This document shows positions 61,149-64,000 of a stretch of DNA of 64,000 bases, one piece after another; the stretch's first letter is position 1; every line of letters begins with the position of its first letter. The notes under the pieces were generated by a model. That model had not been told where the DNA came from, made no database searches, and saw nothing but the letters and a program-made list of their open reading frames with translations. The stretch spans positions 1 to 64,000 of the forward strand of contig JAFEFF010000169.1 in NCBI GenBank assembly GCA_018240745.1, read 5' to 3'. The position numbers and the translations under genes were made by a program. This DNA comes from Pseudomonadota bacterium (lineage in GTDB: Bacteria > Pseudomonadota > Alphaproteobacteria > Reyranellales > Reyranellaceae).

Positions 61149-62086
61149 GGCTTGTCTCCTTCGTTGAGCGGTTCGGTGGGAAAGCCGTTGGCGCGCCAGG
61201 TGCCGATGCCGCCGGCAAGGCCGATGGCATCGATGCCGTGCTCGCGGAAGCGTGCGGCGCAGTCGCCGCCGATCTCGAAGCCCCAGGCGCAGTAGACGAG
61301 GACCTTCCGGTTTCTGGGCAGGGTCGCCGCGACGGCGTCGACCTGCTCCGGCGGCGCGCGGCGGGCGCCGCGCAGGCGTACCGGCACGGCCTCGGCGTCC
61401 GGTACCAGCCGGGCGTCGACCACGACGAGCTCGGGATCGGCGTCCAGCATCGCCCTGGCGGTCGGCGCATCGACGCTGTGCGGCTTGGGCGCGGCAGTCT
61501 CGCCGGCGAAGCGCGCGGCGATGCGCGGCCAAGCGATGTTCGCCATGAAGGCGTCGATGTAAGCCGCGGCGTTGCTGCCGAAGTCGATGTGATAGCTGTG
61601 CTCGTACATGTCGAGCGCCAGCAGCGGCGTGCCGCCGGCGAGGCTGTGCGTGTGGTCGGCGCTCCAGACGTTGGCGAGCCGGCCGTCGCGCGGCGAGCGG
61701 GTCAGCACGACCCAGCCCGAACCGCCGCCCAGCGCCTTGCCCATGGCGACGAACTCGGCACGCCACCGGCCGAGCGAGCCGAAGTCTTTCGCAATCGCCT
61801 CGGCCAACGCGCCGTCGGGATCGCCGCCACCACCTTCGCCCAGGCCGTCGAAATAGACCTCGTGCAGCAGCATCGAGTTGGTGGCGATCAGCTCCTCGCG
61901 CTTCAGCCCGTTCAGGCGGAAGCCGGGCAGCGTGGCGGGATCGCTGGCGGCAAGTTCGTCCGTGATGGCGTTCAGGCGGCGGACCGCGCCGCCGTAGTTG
62001 TTCTCGTAGTGGCTGGCCAACAGCCGCTCTGACAGGCCGTTGAGCCGCATCGGCTTGAACGGGATCGGACGGGGTTGGAATCGCAT
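61145..62086 (-). CDS. Fe/Mn superoxide dismutase-rhodanese fusion (ChrC-ChrE-like)
   Basis: A 313-residue fusion. Residues 1-195 are an Fe/Mn superoxide dismutase with metal ligands visible as His26 (ASHYENNYGG), the His in MLLHEVYFDG, and Asp/His in LDMYEHSYHIDFG. Residues about 205-313 are a rhodanese domain with active Cys in VLVYCAWGFEIGG. In Cupriavidus chromate operons these are separate genes (chrC and chrE); here they are joined. AAGGAAAG precedes the ATG. The stop overlaps the ChrB-C start. Confidence 0.88.
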   Translation of the reverse strand: MRFQPRPIPFKPMRLNGLSERLLASHYENNYGGAVRRLNAITDELAASDPATLPGFRLNGLKREELIATNSMLLHEVYFDGLGEGGGGDPDGALAEAIAKDFGSLGRWRAEFVAMGKALGGGSGWVVLTRSPRDGRLANVWSADHTHSLAGGTPLLALDMYEHSYHIDFGSNAAAYIDAFMANIAWPRIAARFAGETAAPKPHSVDAPTARAMLDADPELVVVDARLVPDAEAVPVRLRGARRAPPEQVDAVAATLPRNRKVLVYCAWGFEIGGDCAARFREHGIDAIGLAGGIGTWRANGFPTEPLNEGDKP

Positions 62087-62099
62087 GTTACTTTCCTTT

Positions 62100-62193
62100 G
62101 ATACGGGTGTTTCATTATAAGATACGCCGATTCTATTGAACTGCAAGAGTAAAATGATACGCCTGTTGCTTTTTCAATAAGTAATGTGATACG
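62100..62193. promoter_or_regulatory. Divergent chr promoter region with four GATACG repeats
   Basis: GATACG occurs four times in the same orientation (62100, 62121, 62156, 62188; first bases), within an AT-rich island in GC-rich DNA. On the minus strand TATAAT (62119-62114) is a good -10 for the SOD-rhodanese gene, with repeats 1 and 2 on either side of it. Repeats 3 and 4 sit before chrB. No Shine-Dalgarno precedes chrB. The layout suggests binding sites for a regulator, most simply ChrB (inference). Confidence 0.6.
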
Positions 62194-62201
62194 AGTGAAC
62201 A

Positions 62202-63173
62202 ATGCCTAGGGATACCAATCCGAAATGGCTGCTGCTGATCCACCAGCTCCCGGCCAAGCCCGCTTATGTGCGGGTCAAGATCTGGCGGCGCCTGCAGGTT
62301 TTGGGCGCCGTGACGGTCAAGAACGCTGTCTATGCGCTGCCTGCCAGCGACGACAGCCGCGAGGACTTCGCGTGGCTCGCCAAGGAGATCGAGGAATCGG
62401 GTGGCGAGGCGATCGTATGCGCGGCGGCCCTGATCGAAGGCCTCGACGACGACGAGCTCAAAGGCCTGTTCGATGCCGCGCGGGACGAGGACTACGCGAA
62501 GATTGCCGAAGAAGCACGCGCCGTTGCGGCGCGCCTGTCAGGTGAGGCGTCCGATGGCGAGCTCGCCGAGGCAGCCACCCAGACGGCCCGCCTGCGCAAG
62601 CAGCTCGACGCTGTGATCGCCATCGACTTCTTCGGGTCCAACGGCCGGCTGGCGGCGCAGGGATTGGTGTCGGGCCTGGAGGAGTCCTTCAAGAAGGAGG
62701 GTGACGTGAAGGCAAGTGGCGCAACCCCACCCGTCGGCGCCGTCAACCAGCGCACTTGGGTGACACGCGAGCACGTCCAGGTCGATCGCATCGCCTCGGC
62801 CTGGCTGATCAAGCGGTTCATCGATCGCGAGGCGCGCTTCAAGTTCGTGCCGTCGAGCGGCTACCAACCGGAGCCGGGCGAGCTGCGCTTCGACATGTTC
62901 GAGGGCGAGTTCACGCACCAGGGCGACCGCTGCACGTTCGAGGTGCTGCTGGCGCATGCGGGCCTGGCCGATGCGGCTCTCGCGGCGATCGGCGAGATCG
63001 TGCACGACATCGACCTCAAGGACGACAAGTACGGTCGCGCCGAGACCGCCGGCGTGAGGAGCCTGATCTCCGGCATCGCGACGCCGGGCACCGCCGACGA
63101 ACAGCGGCTGGCGCGCGGCGCGGTGCTGCTCGACGGCCTTTACGACTCATTTGCGATCGAACAGGGAGCATGA
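62202..63173 (+). CDS. chrB: ChrB, chromate-resistance regulator
   Basis: A 323-residue protein. The N-terminal domain (KWLLLIHQLPAKPAYVRVKIWRRLQVLGAVTVKNAVYALP) is the DNA-binding-like ChrB-N fold. Residues about 185-323 are the ChrB-C domain (TWVTREHVQVDRIASAWLIKRF, GEFTHQGDRCTFEVLLAHAG). ChrB senses chromate and controls chr operons. It overlaps chrA by ATGA. Length is typical. Confidence 0.9.
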   Translation: MPRDTNPKWLLLIHQLPAKPAYVRVKIWRRLQVLGAVTVKNAVYALPASDDSREDFAWLAKEIEESGGEAIVCAAALIEGLDDDELKGLFDAARDEDYAKIAEEARAVAARLSGEASDGELAEAATQTARLRKQLDAVIAIDFFGSNGRLAAQGLVSGLEESFKKEGDVKASGATPPVGAVNQRTWVTREHVQVDRIASAWLIKRFIDREARFKFVPSSGYQPEPGELRFDMFEGEFTHQGDRCTFEVLLAHAGLADAALAAIGEIVHDIDLKDDKYGRAETAGVRSLISGIATPGTADEQRLARGAVLLDGLYDSFAIEQGA

Positions 63174-64000
63174 TGATGGACAGCGATCCTGCGCCGGCGG
63201 GCGGCCGCATCGGCGAGCTGGTGCGCTATTTTTTGCGCCTTGGCCTGCTCGGCTTCGGCGGTCCCGTCGCGCTGGTCGGCCAGATGGAACGCGAGCTCGT
63301 CACCGACCAGCGCTGGCTGACCAAGGAGCAGATGCGCGAGGCCATTGCGGTCTGCCAGTCGATGCCGGGGCCGCTGGCGATCCAGGTCGGCGTCTATGTC
63401 GCCTACCTGCGTGGTGGCTTCTGGGGGGCCTGGGCGGGCGGCTGGTCCTTCATCCTCCCCAACTTCGTGATCGTGGCGGCACTCGGCGCGCTCTACGTTT
63501 ACCTCGGCGACCTCCAGCCAGTGACGGCAATCTTCTACGGCGTCAGCCCGGCGGTGATCGCGCTGATCCTGCATTCCTGCTACCGGCTCGCGAAGCTCGG
63601 CATGGAGGACTGGTTGCAGTGGGCGATCGCCGCCGCCTGCTTCGTCGTGACGATCATCCTGAAGTCCGAGGTGGCGCTGCTGTTCATCGGCGCGGGCATC
63701 ATCGGGATCCTGTACTACGGCACGCTGTTCCGCCGTCCGCCGCGCGCTACCCCGCTGGGCATCGTACCGCTGGTCGTGCCGGCGGTGGTGCCGCTGGCGC
63801 CGGTGGCAAGCCCGTCGATTCTGGGCAAGCTGCTGCTGTTCTTTCTGAAAGCCGGCTCGCTCACCTTCGGCAGCGGCCTGGTGATCGTGCCCTTCCTCGA
63901 GCAGGGCCTGGTCCATGAATTCGGCTGGCTTGACCAGCGCCAGTTCCTGGTCGCGGTGGCGATCGGCATGATCAGCCCGGGTCCGGTTGTCATCACGGCG
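63170..64000 (+). CDS. chrA: ChrA chromate efflux transporter (3' end outside window)
   Basis: 277 codons are visible and the frame is still open at the window end. The first CHR domain shows LVRYFLRLGLLGFGGPVALVG and QSMPGPLAIQVGVYVAYLRGG. The second begins LLFFLKAGSLTFGSGLVIVPF and continues to VAIGMISPGPVVITA. The repeated CHR domains identify a long-chain ChrA that exports chromate. The start is one of three tandem ATGs (63170, 63173, 63176), with the first overlapping the chrB stop. Confidence 0.93.
   Translation, partial: MMMDSDPAPAGGRIGELVRYFLRLGLLGFGGPVALVGQMERELVTDQRWLTKEQMREAIAVCQSMPGPLAIQVGVYVAYLRGGFWGAWAGGWSFILPNFVIVAALGALYVYLGDLQPVTAIFYGVSPAVIALILHSCYRLAKLGMEDWLQWAIAAACFVVTIILKSEVALLFIGAGIIGILYYGTLFRRPPRATPLGIVPLVVPAVVPLAPVASPSILGKLLLFFLKAGSLTFGSGLVIVPFLEQGLVHEFGWLDQRQFLVAVAIGMISPGPVVITA

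Noticed and set aside
60656-64000. Plus-strand open frames under the YncE/ChrB-C/SOD operon and minus-strand frames under chrBA
   Set aside because: They are GC-driven shadows with Arg/Ala-rich content and no motifs.

Overview
The window is GC-rich, densely coded DNA from a bacterium. Clade I (Tat-exported) NosZ, a LivKHMGF-type transporter, ChrBA and many oxidoreductases typical of soil proteobacteria point to an alphaproteobacterium. A Reyranella-like or other Hyphomicrobiales/Rhodospirillales host is my guess from gene content only (low confidence).

Layout. 1-3.5 kb is an accessory scar: the 3' end of an IS1182-like transposase, a degenerate hicB fragment, a DUF6880-type gene, an orphan VapB-like antitoxin behind a perfect palindrome, and an intact hicAB pair. 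3.6-9.7 kb has a LigB-type dioxygenase and a five-gene branched-chain-type ABC transporter. 9.8-18.9 kb has a class III cyclase/TPR protein, a catalase-like/RoxA-like dihaem cytochrome fusion, a small-molecule kinase and a membrane patatin. 18.9-30.7 kb is a denitrification island: two small cytochromes c, nnrS, a ferritin-like gene and a complete nosRZDFYLX operon. 30.7-43.2 kb is mixed metabolism: lone sdhB, ferredoxin, xdhC, nitroreductase, a winged-helix/TPR regulator, cupin, VOC, SDR, CoA-transferase and tartrate dehydrogenase, with palindromic intergenic repeats.

43.3-49.1 kb is the most interesting part: a lasso-peptide operon. Its order is a GT-C-like membrane protein, HPr-kinase-like lasso kinase, asparagine-synthetase-like cyclase, PqqD-like leader-binding protein, two precursor genes and a PF14907-type nucleotidyltransferase. 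Both precursors have a Y-x-x-P leader motif, Thr at -2 and Asp9 in a 20-residue core. No transglutaminase-like leader peptidase and no ABC exporter is encoded beside them.

49.1-59.6 kb holds housekeeping and catabolic genes (LLM oxidoreductase, lolA, an acetyltransferase, an acyl-CoA ligase, two DMT transporters, an SDR) and a GMC oxidoreductase fused to a DUF1080 domain. 59.7-64 kb is a divergent chromate-resistance locus: a superoxide dismutase-rhodanese fusion, a short ChrB-C protein and a YncE-like propeller on one strand, chrB and chrA (cut by the window end) on the other. Four GATACG repeats lie between them.
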